From a bacterium (lineage in GTDB: Bacteria; SZUA-79; Acidulodesulfobacterales; Acidulodesulfobacteraceae), in the NCBI GenBank assembly GCA_021828445.1, contig JAJZJD010000051.1, positions 1 to 7,371 on the forward strand: a stretch of DNA of 7,371 bases. Direction: 5' to 3'. The translations under genes and the position numbers were made by a program. Shown here piece after piece: positions 1-6,242 of the stretch. How positions within the stretch are numbered: the stretch's first letter is position 1; each line of letters starts with the position of its first letter. The notes under the pieces are model-generated. The model saw nothing but the letters and a program-made list of their open reading frames with translations, was not told the DNA's origin and searched no databases.

Positions 1-114
1 CTTTATTGTCAATGGCAAGAGCGGTTTTATATCTCAATCGCGGCAATTGAAAAGGAAAAACAGAAAAAATAAGTTATTTTTTGTTCTAAATTGGAATTAG
101 GGGGCTAAAAAAAA

Positions 115-144
115 TTGACATTTGCACAAAAAATAATTTATAAT
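115..144 (+). promoter_or_regulatory. sigma70-type promoter for vapBC
   Basis: A perfect TTGACA -35 (115-120) and a perfect TATAAT -10 (139-144) are separated by 18 bp. Transcription would start at about 151, giving a leader of roughly 75 nt before the vapB ATG at 226. Two exact consensus hexamers at near-optimal spacing, facing the first gene of a toxin-antitoxin pair, make this convincing even in AT-rich DNA. A TGCACA copy (123-128) lies in the spacer and recurs twice downstream, which suggests that regulator binding covers the promoter. Confidence 0.8.
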
Positions 145-155
145 TATGTATATTG

Positions 156-173
156 GTGCACATATATATGCAC
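156..173. promoter_or_regulatory. Putative VapB/VapBC operator, 18-bp near-palindrome
   Basis: GTGCA (156-160) and TGCAC (169-173) form the arms of an inverted repeat in which eight of nine base pairs match; only 161/168 mismatch. It begins about five bases after the expected transcription start. TGCACA also occurs as a direct repeat at 157-162 and 169-174 (12-bp period), and again inside the promoter spacer at 123-128. Ribbon-helix-helix antitoxins normally bind such symmetric sites over their own promoters, alone or with the toxin. The operator role is inferred from position and symmetry. Confidence 0.55.
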
Positions 174-225
174 ATACAGGTTCGTTTGAATTGAATTAAA
201 ATTTTTATATAGGAGCTGGTTAATA

Positions 226-423
226 ATGCGTACTACGATAACGATAGAAAAAGATATTATAGACGATTTAATGAAGGAAATTCATGCAAAAAGCAAAGCA
301 TCTGCGGTTAAAATAGTCATCGATTCGTATCTTAAAAAAAATAAAATAGATAAGATAAGAAAATTAAAAGGAAAACTCGAATTCGATATGACAGCCGATG
401 ACATCAGACACTATGAAAGGTGA
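226..423 (+). CDS. vapB: VapB-type ribbon-helix-helix antitoxin
   Basis: This 65-residue protein has the layout of a small VapB antitoxin. An N-terminal beta strand (RTTITI, residues 2-7) and two helices (about 9-20 and 24-38) form a ribbon-helix-helix DNA-binding fold that works as a dimer. A charged C-terminal tail (about 41-65, with LKGKLEF and DDIRHYER) should wrap the toxin and block its active site. An AGGAG Shine-Dalgarno (211-215) lies 10 bases before the ATG. The gene overlaps the PIN-domain toxin gene downstream, the usual antitoxin-first order with translational coupling. It probably represses its own operon through the palindrome at 156-173. The family is clear from fold pattern and context; the VapB subtype is not resolved. 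Confidence 0.85.
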   Translation: MRTTITIEKDIIDDLMKEIHAKSKASAVKIVIDSYLKKNKIDKIRKLKGKLEFDMTADDIRHYER

Positions 424-823
424 AAAAATATTAATAGATACTTCCGTTTGGATTGATTATTTTAAGAAACGGGATAGCAGTATAGGCGATGTCGTGGATG
501 CCGTTCTTATAAAAAAAGACGTTTATATCCCAAAAGTCGTAATAGCCGAACTTATACAGGGTGCAAAATCCGAAAAGGAAATTGCAGTCATAGAGGAATT
601 TTTAGATGCATTTTATATAATTGACAATAAGGGCGACACTTGGATAAAAGCGGGGAAATTTTCATTTTCTATGAAGCGGCAAGGAAAAACTATAAATTTA
701 ACGGATTGCTATATAGCAATTATGGCATTAGACAATGATTGCGAAATATTTTCGCTTGATAAACATTTTATAGAGATTAAAAATTTTATAAATATCAAAT
801 TATTTGATTTTCAAAAAAAGTAA
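413..823 (+). CDS. vapC: VapC-type PIN-domain ribonuclease toxin
   Basis: The product is a PIN-domain toxin, a metal-dependent endoribonuclease; family members commonly cut tRNA or rRNA and arrest translation when VapB is degraded. From the ATG at 413 it has 136 residues. The four expected acidic ligands are present: D9 in ILIDTSVWIDYF, E46 in VIAELIQG, D98 in NLTDCYIA and D116 in SLDKHF, so the active site looks intact. An in-frame ATG at 398 would add five residues (MTSDT). I prefer 413 because PIN proteins usually begin a few residues before the first Asp strand and because it gives a shorter, 11-bp overlap with vapB. Neither start has a clear Shine-Dalgarno, which suits coupling to vapB translation. 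The RNA target cannot be read from the sequence. Confidence 0.88.
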   Translation: MKGEKILIDTSVWIDYFKKRDSSIGDVVDAVLIKKDVYIPKVVIAELIQGAKSEKEIAVIEEFLDAFYIIDNKGDTWIKAGKFSFSMKRQGKTINLTDCYIAIMALDNDCEIFSLDKHFIEIKNFINIKLFDFQKK

Positions 824-841
824 CTGTTTTTTTGATTTTTT
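811..841 (+). terminator. Weak A/U hairpin at the end of vapC
   Basis: TCAAAAAAA (811-819) pairs perfectly with TTTTTTTGA (827-835) around a 7-base loop that contains the vapC stop codon, and a run of T follows (836-841). It has the shape of an intrinsic terminator, but the stem has only one G:C pair and would be unstable, and the region is so AT-rich that chance pairing is plausible. It may weakly separate vapBC from the sdh operon, which has its own promoter. Confidence 0.3.
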
Positions 842-854
842 CGATAAAATTTTA

Positions 855-883
855 TTGCAAATTTTAAAGGTTTATCCTATAAT
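855..883 (+). promoter_or_regulatory. sigma70-type promoter for the sdhABE operon
   Basis: TTGCAA (855-860; four of six match TTGACA) and a perfect TATAAT (878-883) are exactly 17 bp apart. Transcription would begin near 890, leaving a leader of about 40 nt with GAGGG (921-925) five bases before the sdhA ATG. It lies in the only gap between vapC and sdhA, so the operon need not depend on vapBC transcription. A 12-bp perfect AT palindrome (844-855) touches the -35. Confidence 0.65.
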
Positions 884-930
884 ATCAAGAATTGTATTCC
901 TAAAAAAGACTATAAATATAGAGGGTATAA

Positions 931-2604
931 ATGTTAAAACATGACGTTGTAATCGTCGGCGCAGGACTTGCGGGATTAAGGGCCGCCGTCGAACTTAGAA
1001 AAAAAGGGATAGACGCAGTAATAGTGAGCAAGGTTTATCCTACGAGGTCTCATTCCGGAGCGGCTCAGGGAGGAGTTAACGCCGCATTCGACGAAAACGA
1101 TTCATGGGAGTCCCATTTTTTCGATACCGTAAAAGGCAGTGATTATCTCGGAGATCAGGATGCAATAGAAATTTTGACAAGCGAAGCTCCCGCTAATATA
1201 CTCGACCTTCAAAGAATGGGGGTGGTATTTAATAGAAATGACAAGGGAGGCATTGCGCAGAGACCTTTCGGCGGGCAGAGTTTTCCGCGTTCCTGCTATT
1301 ATGCCGATGCGGTCGGACATATGATGCTCCACGGACTTTTCGACAACGTCCTTAAATATAAAACAAAAATTCTTTATGAATATTTAGTTACCAGTCTGGT
1401 TACCGATAACGGAAAAGTCAGCGGGGTCGTCGCCTACGATATTAAAAACGGAAAGTTTGAAGGTATTGCCGCAAAAGCCGTATTGTTTGCCACCGGAGGT
1501 TACGGACAGGTATATTCTTCCAACACGAACGCGCTCATAAACACGGGAGACGGAATGGCGGTTTCTATTAAAGCCGACGTTCCTTTAATGGATATGGAAT
1601 TTGTCCAGTTTCATCCTACGACCCTTAAAAGTACGGGGATATTGGTTACTGAGGGCGCAAGGGGCGAGGGCGCTTATCTTCTTAATTCTCTGGGCGTCAG
1701 GTTTATGTCGAAATATGCTCCAAAAGCTATGGAACTTGCCCCGAGAGACGTCGTGGCGAGAGCCGAACAGACTGAAATCAACGAAGGAAGAGGAGTTGAC
1801 GGCGCAATACTTTTGGATGTCAGACACTTAGGCAAAGAAAGGATAATGGAAAGACTTCCGCAAATAATGCAGTTATCCATTGATTTCGAAGGGGTTAATC
1901 CTATTTACGAACCTATTCCTATCAGACCCGGCGCTCATTACTCTATGGGCGGCATCAAAACGGATTATAACGGCAGGACGGTCGTCGAAGGTTATTATTC
2001 GGCTGGAGAATCCGCCTGCGTCAGCGTTCACGGGGCAAACAGGCTCGGAGGCAATTCGCTTCTCGATACCGTGGTATTCGGAAGAAGGTCGGGAATCGAT
2101 ATAGCGGAATATTTAAAAACCGCCGAGGAAAGAAAATTTGACGAATCTACGGTTAAAAGAGACGAAGAAGTTTTTGAAAAACTTAAGAAATCTTCGGGAA
2201 AGGAAAGACACGGTTTGTTAAAATCCGAACTTCAGGAAGAAATGAGAGCCGACGTAGGCGTTTTTAGGGAAGAAAATGCAATGAAAAAAGCTCTAGATAA
2301 AATTAACGAACTCAAAGAGCGCGCAAAAAACATAGGTATAGACGATAAATCTAAAACGTTTAATACCGATATAGTCGAGGCATTCGAGTTTAACAATATA
2401 CTGCTTATAGCCGAAGTTATCGCAAGGGGCGCAATTTTAAGGAAAGAATCGAGAGGCGCACATTATAGAACCGATTTTCCTGAAAGAGACGATGAAAACT
2501 GGCTTAAGCATACGCTGGCTACTTTGGACGGCAACGGAAATATAAAATTCGATTTTTCGGAAGTTGCCGTAACAAAATTTAAACCTCAGCCGAGAACCTA
2601 TTAA
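931..2604 (+). CDS. sdhA: Succinate dehydrogenase/fumarate reductase flavoprotein subunit
   Basis: This subunit carries covalent FAD and interconverts succinate and fumarate in the cytoplasm. The Rossmann motif GAGLAG is at residues 10-15. H41 in TRSHSGAAQGG is the expected covalent FAD ligand, followed five residues later by Q46. The substrate site is complete: FHPT (227-230), TEGARGEGA (240-248), the proton-shuttle Arg R272 in APRDVVAR, H336 in PGAHYSMGG and R371 in GANRLGGNSLLD. The C-terminal RGAHYRTDFPERDDENW (508-524) is the usual family ending. At 557 residues it is slightly shorter than classical SdhA (about 590). There is no Tat or Sec signal, unlike the periplasmic MfrA of Campylobacterota. 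Q46 is Gln in E. coli SdhA and Glu in FrdA, which leans toward succinate oxidation without settling the direction. It is first in a three-gene operon. Confidence 0.96.
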   Translation: MLKHDVVIVGAGLAGLRAAVELRKKGIDAVIVSKVYPTRSHSGAAQGGVNAAFDENDSWESHFFDTVKGSDYLGDQDAIEILTSEAPANILDLQRMGVVFNRNDKGGIAQRPFGGQSFPRSCYYADAVGHMMLHGLFDNVLKYKTKILYEYLVTSLVTDNGKVSGVVAYDIKNGKFEGIAAKAVLFATGGYGQVYSSNTNALINTGDGMAVSIKADVPLMDMEFVQFHPTTLKSTGILVTEGARGEGAYLLNSLGVRFMSKYAPKAMELAPRDVVARAEQTEINEGRGVDGAILLDVRHLGKERIMERLPQIMQLSIDFEGVNPIYEPIPIRPGAHYSMGGIKTDYNGRTVVEGYYSAGESACVSVHGANRLGGNSLLDTVVFGRRSGIDIAEYLKTAEERKFDESTVKRDEEVFEKLKKSSGKERHGLLKSELQEEMRADVGVFREENAMKKALDKINELKERAKNIGIDDKSKTFNTDIVEAFEFNNILLIAEVIARGAILRKESRGAHYRTDFPERDDENWLKHTLATLDGNGNIKFDFSEVAVTKFKPQPRTY

Positions 2605-2621
2605 TAGAAAGGGGAAATATA

Positions 2622-3617
2622 ATGGAATTTAAGGTCAGGGCATACAGATTTAATCCGGAGATTGACGAAAAGCCGTATTATAAAGAATATACGGTTGAAG
2701 ATTATCCCGGTATGACCGTATTAAACGCTTTAATAAAAGTAAAATCCGAATTAGACGGGACTTTGAGTTTCAGAAGGTCATGCAGGAGCGCTATATGCGG
2801 TTCATGCGCTATGAAGATAAACGGAATATCCAAACTTGCCTGTAAAACTCAAGTAAGCCCCGAAATAGAAAAATTCGGGATAATTAACGTTGAACCTCTT
2901 GCCAATATGCCGGTTGTTCGCGACCTTATAGTCGATCAGGAGATCTTTTTCGATAAAATAAAAGAAATCAAGCCTTATCTTCTCGGTCAAAGGGAAGACG
3001 AGGCGCACAATCATTTTCACGTATTAAAAGAAGGAGAAAAAATAAGCCAGCCCGTTTATTATAAACCGGAATTTCAAAATTTGACGGGAAATAACGATAC
3101 TCCTAACTGTATTTTATGCGAGTGCTGTTATTCCGAATGCGGCGGCGTAGTCGGGAATCCGAGATATTTAGGACCTGCCGCTTTAGCTAAACTTTACAGA
3201 TACAGTGAAGACCCTAGAGACAATGACAAAAACGGCTCCCGGTTAGTTAACGGTTCAAAGCCTGACGGAATGTGGGATTGCGTTCACTGCCAGTCCTGCG
3301 AAGAGTTTTGCCCGAAAGGCATTTCGCCCGTAAAATCAATAGTTAAACTTCATGAAAGAACCATTAAAAATTCTATAACATTTTCCGCAGGTTCAAAACA
3401 TGTCGTCTCTATAGCCAAGTCTATCGGGGAAACCGGAAGGCTCGATGAGATAAAGGTTGCATTCGAATCGGGCGGCATATCCGGACTTATAAACGATTTG
3501 CCTATGGCTTTCGGCGCCGGACTAAAAGGAAAAATTCCTCCTCTGAGGCTTAAATTAATTAAAGATATGGAAGACATAAGACTTGCATATAAAGAATTAG
3601 ATCTGGAGGAAAAATAA
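2622..3617 (+). CDS. sdhB: Succinate dehydrogenase/fumarate reductase iron-sulfur subunit, SdhABE type
   Basis: SdhB passes electrons between the flavin of SdhA and the third subunit. The N-terminal ferredoxin-like domain binds [2Fe-2S] through C54, C59, C62 and C74 (SCRSAICGSCAMKINGISKLAC). The C-terminal domain has C163, C166, C169 and C173, then C220, C223, C226 and C230. In classical SdhB the second set is Cx5CxxxC and builds a [3Fe-4S] centre; here C223 fills the gap to give CxxCxxCxxxC, predicting a second [4Fe-4S]. The same extra Cys is known in Sulfolobus SdhB and related SdhABE enzymes. At 331 residues it exceeds the usual 230-260 because of a tail of about 90 residues after the last cluster motif. 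AAAGGGG (2608-2614) lies 7 bases before the ATG, and the stop overlaps the sdhE start as TAATG. Confidence 0.95.
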   Translation: MEFKVRAYRFNPEIDEKPYYKEYTVEDYPGMTVLNALIKVKSELDGTLSFRRSCRSAICGSCAMKINGISKLACKTQVSPEIEKFGIINVEPLANMPVVRDLIVDQEIFFDKIKEIKPYLLGQREDEAHNHFHVLKEGEKISQPVYYKPEFQNLTGNNDTPNCILCECCYSECGGVVGNPRYLGPAALAKLYRYSEDPRDNDKNGSRLVNGSKPDGMWDCVHCQSCEEFCPKGISPVKSIVKLHERTIKNSITFSAGSKHVVSIAKSIGETGRLDEIKVAFESGGISGLINDLPMAFGAGLKGKIPPLRLKLIKDMEDIRLAYKELDLEEK

Positions 3618-4504
3618 TGATTACCTATGCTTATTATCCGGGCTGCGTAGCGCAGGAAAGCGCTAAAGAGCTTGATAACGCTACAAAATTTATAGCAGAT
3701 AAATTAGGTATAAATTTAATTCCGATGCCCGAAGCTTCCTGTTGCGGCGGCGGAGTCATAGACGGATTCGATAAAAATTTAAAACTTTTTATCAACGGCA
3801 GAACCCTCGCATTAGCCGAAAAAGACGGACTCGATATAATGACGATTTGCAATACTTGCACTTTGACTCTCAGCGAGGTGAACGAAGAACTTATAAATAA
3901 TCCGGAATCTTTAGAAAAAACTAATGAATACCTTGCCAAAATAGGACTTAAGTATTCGGGTAAAGTTAAAGTAAAGCATATTTTATACGCCGTCAGGGAT
4001 GATGTAGGTTTAGATAAGCTGAAAGAAAAAGCGGTAAAAAGCCTGAAAGGAATTAACATCGCTCCGTTTTACGGATGCCACATATTGAGACCTTCAAGCG
4101 CGGTAAAGTTCGACGACGTTGAAAATCCGCAAGGATTTGAAGAATTAATCAAGGCTCTGGGCGGGGAACCCGTATCATATGCCCGCAGGACAAAATGCTG
4201 CGGTTTTCAGACGATACTCGTAAACGAGGCTACTTCTACTTCTCTGGCAGGAAATGCCATTTATGAAGCGCAGGAAAAAAATGCGGACGTAATGGTTACT
4301 CCATGCCCTTTATGCCATTTAAGTCTCGATACTTATCAGACAGTCGCGGCAAAGAGTATAAATAAAAAATTATCTCTGCCCATATTGCATCTTCCGCAGT
4401 TAATAGGCGTAGCTTTAGGCGGAGATTATTCGGAAATGGGTTTTTCGAGGCACAATGTGTCTCTCAGGGGTATAATGGCGAAAGTCAGGCAGAACGAAAT
4501 CTAA
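3617..4504 (+). CDS. sdhE: SdhE-type subunit with two CCG (HdrB-like) domains
   Basis: This is the third subunit of non-classical succinate dehydrogenase/fumarate reductases, related to heterodisulfide reductase subunit B; the name here is not the flavinylation factor also called SdhE. Two complete cysteine modules are visible: C10, C42-C43-G44, C78xxC81, and C154, C194-C195-G196, C230xxC233. They match Cx31-39CCx34-36CxxC, which in HdrB holds non-cubane [4Fe-4S] clusters. The protein is 295 residues with no membrane-spanning segment, and the window has no SdhC/SdhD haem anchors, so this subunit should connect SdhB to quinone at the membrane surface, perhaps via amphipathic helices. GGAGG (3605-3609) lies 7 bases before the ATG, which overlaps the sdhB stop by one base. 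Alternatives are the HdrB half of a thiol:fumarate reductase (TfrB-like) or a methylmenaquinol:fumarate reductase (MfrE-like). Confidence 0.92.
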   Translation: MITYAYYPGCVAQESAKELDNATKFIADKLGINLIPMPEASCCGGGVIDGFDKNLKLFINGRTLALAEKDGLDIMTICNTCTLTLSEVNEELINNPESLEKTNEYLAKIGLKYSGKVKVKHILYAVRDDVGLDKLKEKAVKSLKGINIAPFYGCHILRPSSAVKFDDVENPQGFEELIKALGGEPVSYARRTKCCGFQTILVNEATSTSLAGNAIYEAQEKNADVMVTPCPLCHLSLDTYQTVAAKSINKKLSLPILHLPQLIGVALGGDYSEMGFSRHNVSLRGIMAKVRQNEI

Positions 4505-4519
4505 ATATAAATATAATAG

Positions 4520-4547
4520 AAGGGGGCAGATTTAAGTCTGCCCCCTT
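4520..4547. terminator. G+C-rich hairpin after the sdhABE operon
   Basis: An 11-bp perfect stem (4520-4530 with 4537-4547, core GGGGGCAGA/TCTGCCCCC) closes a 6-base loop. It begins 15 bases after the sdhE stop and is the strongest hairpin I see in the window. The plus strand continues with AAAATAAATAAA rather than a T run, so it is not a textbook intrinsic terminator in the operon's direction; on the minus strand it is followed by a moderately T-rich stretch. It may partly terminate or protect the sdh mRNA end while letting some transcription reach the small gene at 4580. Confidence 0.5.
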
Positions 4548-4579
4548 AAAAATAAATAAATAAGAGGAAGGTTGTTAAA

Positions 4580-4876
4580 ATGTCGGACAATATAAACTTA
4601 GTTCTCAAAGCGCTTAAAGGACTTTCTATTCTTGCACAGGAGAAATTGGACGATTATGTCGATATATCCGATGAAGAAAGCAGGGAAGCGGCAGACCAGA
4701 TTATCGAAACCGTAAAATACGAATCCGGCGTTATCTTTAAGTCCATCAAGGAAAAAGTAGCCGATATTTTATTGGACGAAATGAATTTTGCCTCGACTTA
4801 TGATATAGAAGAATTAACCAAGAAAATCCAGAAATTAGAAAACAAGTTGGAAGAATTGTCGAATAAGTCGAAATAA
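4580..4876 (+). CDS. Small hypothetical protein with C-terminal coiled coil
   Basis: I do not recognise this 98-residue protein. It is acidic and predicted mostly helical: an N-terminal helix (about 4-26), an acidic linker with DDYVDISDEESREAADQ, a central helix (about 40-66), and a heptad-patterned coiled coil (about 75-96, LTKKIQKLENKLEELSNK). It has no signal peptide, membrane segment or Cys. The layout, a helical body ending in an XDIEEL...L..KLEEL coiled coil, resembles small phasin-like or UbiK/BMFP-like proteins, but that is likeness of shape, not an assignment. A strong AGAGGAAGG (4563-4571) 8 bases before the ATG supports translation. It lies 75 bp after sdhE behind a hairpin and 25 bp from the convergent der. 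It may be read through from the sdh operon; no good promoter of its own is visible. Confidence 0.75.
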   Translation: MSDNINLVLKALKGLSILAQEKLDDYVDISDEESREAADQIIETVKYESGVIFKSIKEKVADILLDEMNFASTYDIEELTKKIQKLENKLEELSNKSK

Positions 4877-4901
4877 ATAATACTGTACGGCAATTTTAGA
4901 T

Positions 4902-6242
4902 TTAAGCATTATATTTTTTGTACTCTATTATAACTTCCACGTTGGATTTTATTCCGAATTTTTCCTTTAGGCTGTTTCTTAAAAATTTTATATCTACCAT
5001 TGTAAATATTTTTCCTTTATTGCCGGTAAATAATATAAAAGTGGGGATTTCCTCCCCCTCTTTCTGCACGCCGTAAGTTATATATTTATATAATCTTCCG
5101 GCCTTATTGTCCGTTTTTGCTTCTTCTATAAATCTATTCAAGTCTTTCTTTTTAATTTTTGTCCTTTTTGAACTATTAATTTCTATAGATAAGTCCAATA
5201 TTTTATATAAATTTTTATTTATTTTCGAGGATATATAAACAAAAGGAGTTTCATGAAATTCTTTCAGTTTAAATTGAATCTCTTTTTTTAAATTAATCCC
5301 TGCATCTTCCGCATCTTTATCCTTTAAATCCCACTTCGTAAAAGCTATGATAAAAGGTTTTTTGTCTAAAGTGACTCTTTTTAACAGCGAAAGGTCTTCA
5401 TGGGATATTTCGGAATTAACGTCTATAAAAATGATAATGACGTCCGCCCTTTTTATCTGCTCTATGCTCTGTTTTTGAAAAGCCGCAGAGTTTACGTCCA
5501 ACCGAGACTTTTTTCTGATACCTGCGGTATCCACGAGAGTTATGGGGTATCCTTTATATTGAATATATGTGTCTATCGAGTCCCTCGTAGTACCCGGTTT
5601 TTGGTCGGTAAAAAGCAAATCTTCCTTTAAAATAGAGTTTATGTAAGTAGATTTGCCGCTGTTGGGTCTTCCGATAATCGCAATCTTAAAACCTGTTTCC
5701 TCATTTTTTTTAACAGGTTTCGTCGGTTTTTTTAAATTTATTTCGTCGATTATTTCTTCAATGATATCGTCTATTCCCATTCCGGTCTCAGCGCTTGCGG
5801 CAACGATTTTTTTTATGCCCAGACCGGAAAATTCGGCAATTGCGCTTTGGACGTCCCTCGGAGAATCAACCTTATTTATGACAAGAATAATATTTGATTG
5901 ATTTTTAATTAATCTAAGGAAAATTTCTCTGTCTTCCGGTATAAAACCGCTTTTAAAATCAACCACGAATAAAACTATGCCGGCTTTTTTGGAATATTCA
6001 AAAACCTTTTCTTTGATTTTTTTCTCGGTTTCATTTGCAGGTGAGACGTTAAATCCGCCGCTGTCGGAAATAAGAAAATCTAATCCTTCAAAAGAAACTC
6101 TTTTAATGTTTAAATCCAGAGTCGTTCCGGCTATTTTTGAGGACAAGGCGGAAGCTCCGCCGAGTATTTTATTGAATATAGTCGATTTGCCCACATTAGG
6201 CCTTCCGATGAGTATTACAAAAAAGTCGTTATTTTTTATCAT
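4902..6242 (-). CDS. der: Ribosome biogenesis GTPase Der (EngA)
   Basis: Der is an essential double GTPase that acts in maturation of the 50S ribosomal subunit. The 446 residues show both G domains and the C-terminal KH-like domain. Domain 1: P-loop GRPNVGKS (13-20), GTT (39-41), DSGG (60-63, usually DTGG), NKVD (123-126) and SAETGMG (150-156). Domain 2: P-loop GRPNSGKS (191-198), GTTRD (217-221), DTAG (238-241), TKWD (302-305, usually NKWD) and a weak G5 near ISSK (337-340). The KH-like domain covers about 355-446 with the typical PTFILFTGNKG segment. Length is normal. GGAG (6250-6253) lies 7 bases before the ATG, and the start overlaps the end of rnc by 14 bp, so the two are probably translationally coupled. 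It converges on the small gene at 4580-4876. Confidence 0.97.
   Translation of the reverse strand: MIKNNDFFVILIGRPNVGKSTIFNKILGGASALSSKIAGTTLDLNIKRVSFEGLDFLISDSGGFNVSPANETEKKIKEKVFEYSKKAGIVLFVVDFKSGFIPEDREIFLRLIKNQSNIILVINKVDSPRDVQSAIAEFSGLGIKKIVAASAETGMGIDDIIEEIIDEINLKKPTKPVKKNEETGFKIAIIGRPNSGKSTYINSILKEDLLFTDQKPGTTRDSIDTYIQYKGYPITLVDTAGIRKKSRLDVNSAAFQKQSIEQIKRADVIIIFIDVNSEISHEDLSLLKRVTLDKKPFIIAFTKWDLKDKDAEDAGINLKKEIQFKLKEFHETPFVYISSKINKNLYKILDLSIEINSSKRTKIKKKDLNRFIEEAKTDNKAGRLYKYITYGVQKEGEEIPTFILFTGNKGKIFTMVDIKFLRNSLKEKFGIKSNVEVIIEYKKYNA

Noticed and set aside
1..72. Possible 3' end of an upstream gene on the plus strand (23 codons ending in TAA at 70-72)
   Set aside because: Another plus frame is also open (stop at 48-50), the peptide matches no family I recognise, and 23 codons are too few to choose between frames.
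398..412. Longer VapC start at 398
   Set aside because: It adds only MTSDT before the PIN strand, has no Shine-Dalgarno and increases the overlap with vapB; kept as an alternative, not the main call.
836..858. FNR-like site before sdhA (TTGAT and GATAA elements at 832-847)
   Set aside because: The half-sites do not form TTGAT-N4-ATCAA; spacing and second half are wrong.
3634..4059. Long open frame on the minus strand inside sdhE
   Set aside because: It lies wholly inside a gene with two intact cysteine modules, has no ribosome binding site or recognisable domain, and is low-complexity Ser/Leu-rich as expected from a shadow frame.
4512..4517. TATAAT just upstream of the 4520-4547 hairpin as a promoter for the small gene
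   Set aside because: No -35-like hexamer lies 16-18 bp upstream and there is no extended -10; in AT-rich DNA this match is expected by chance.
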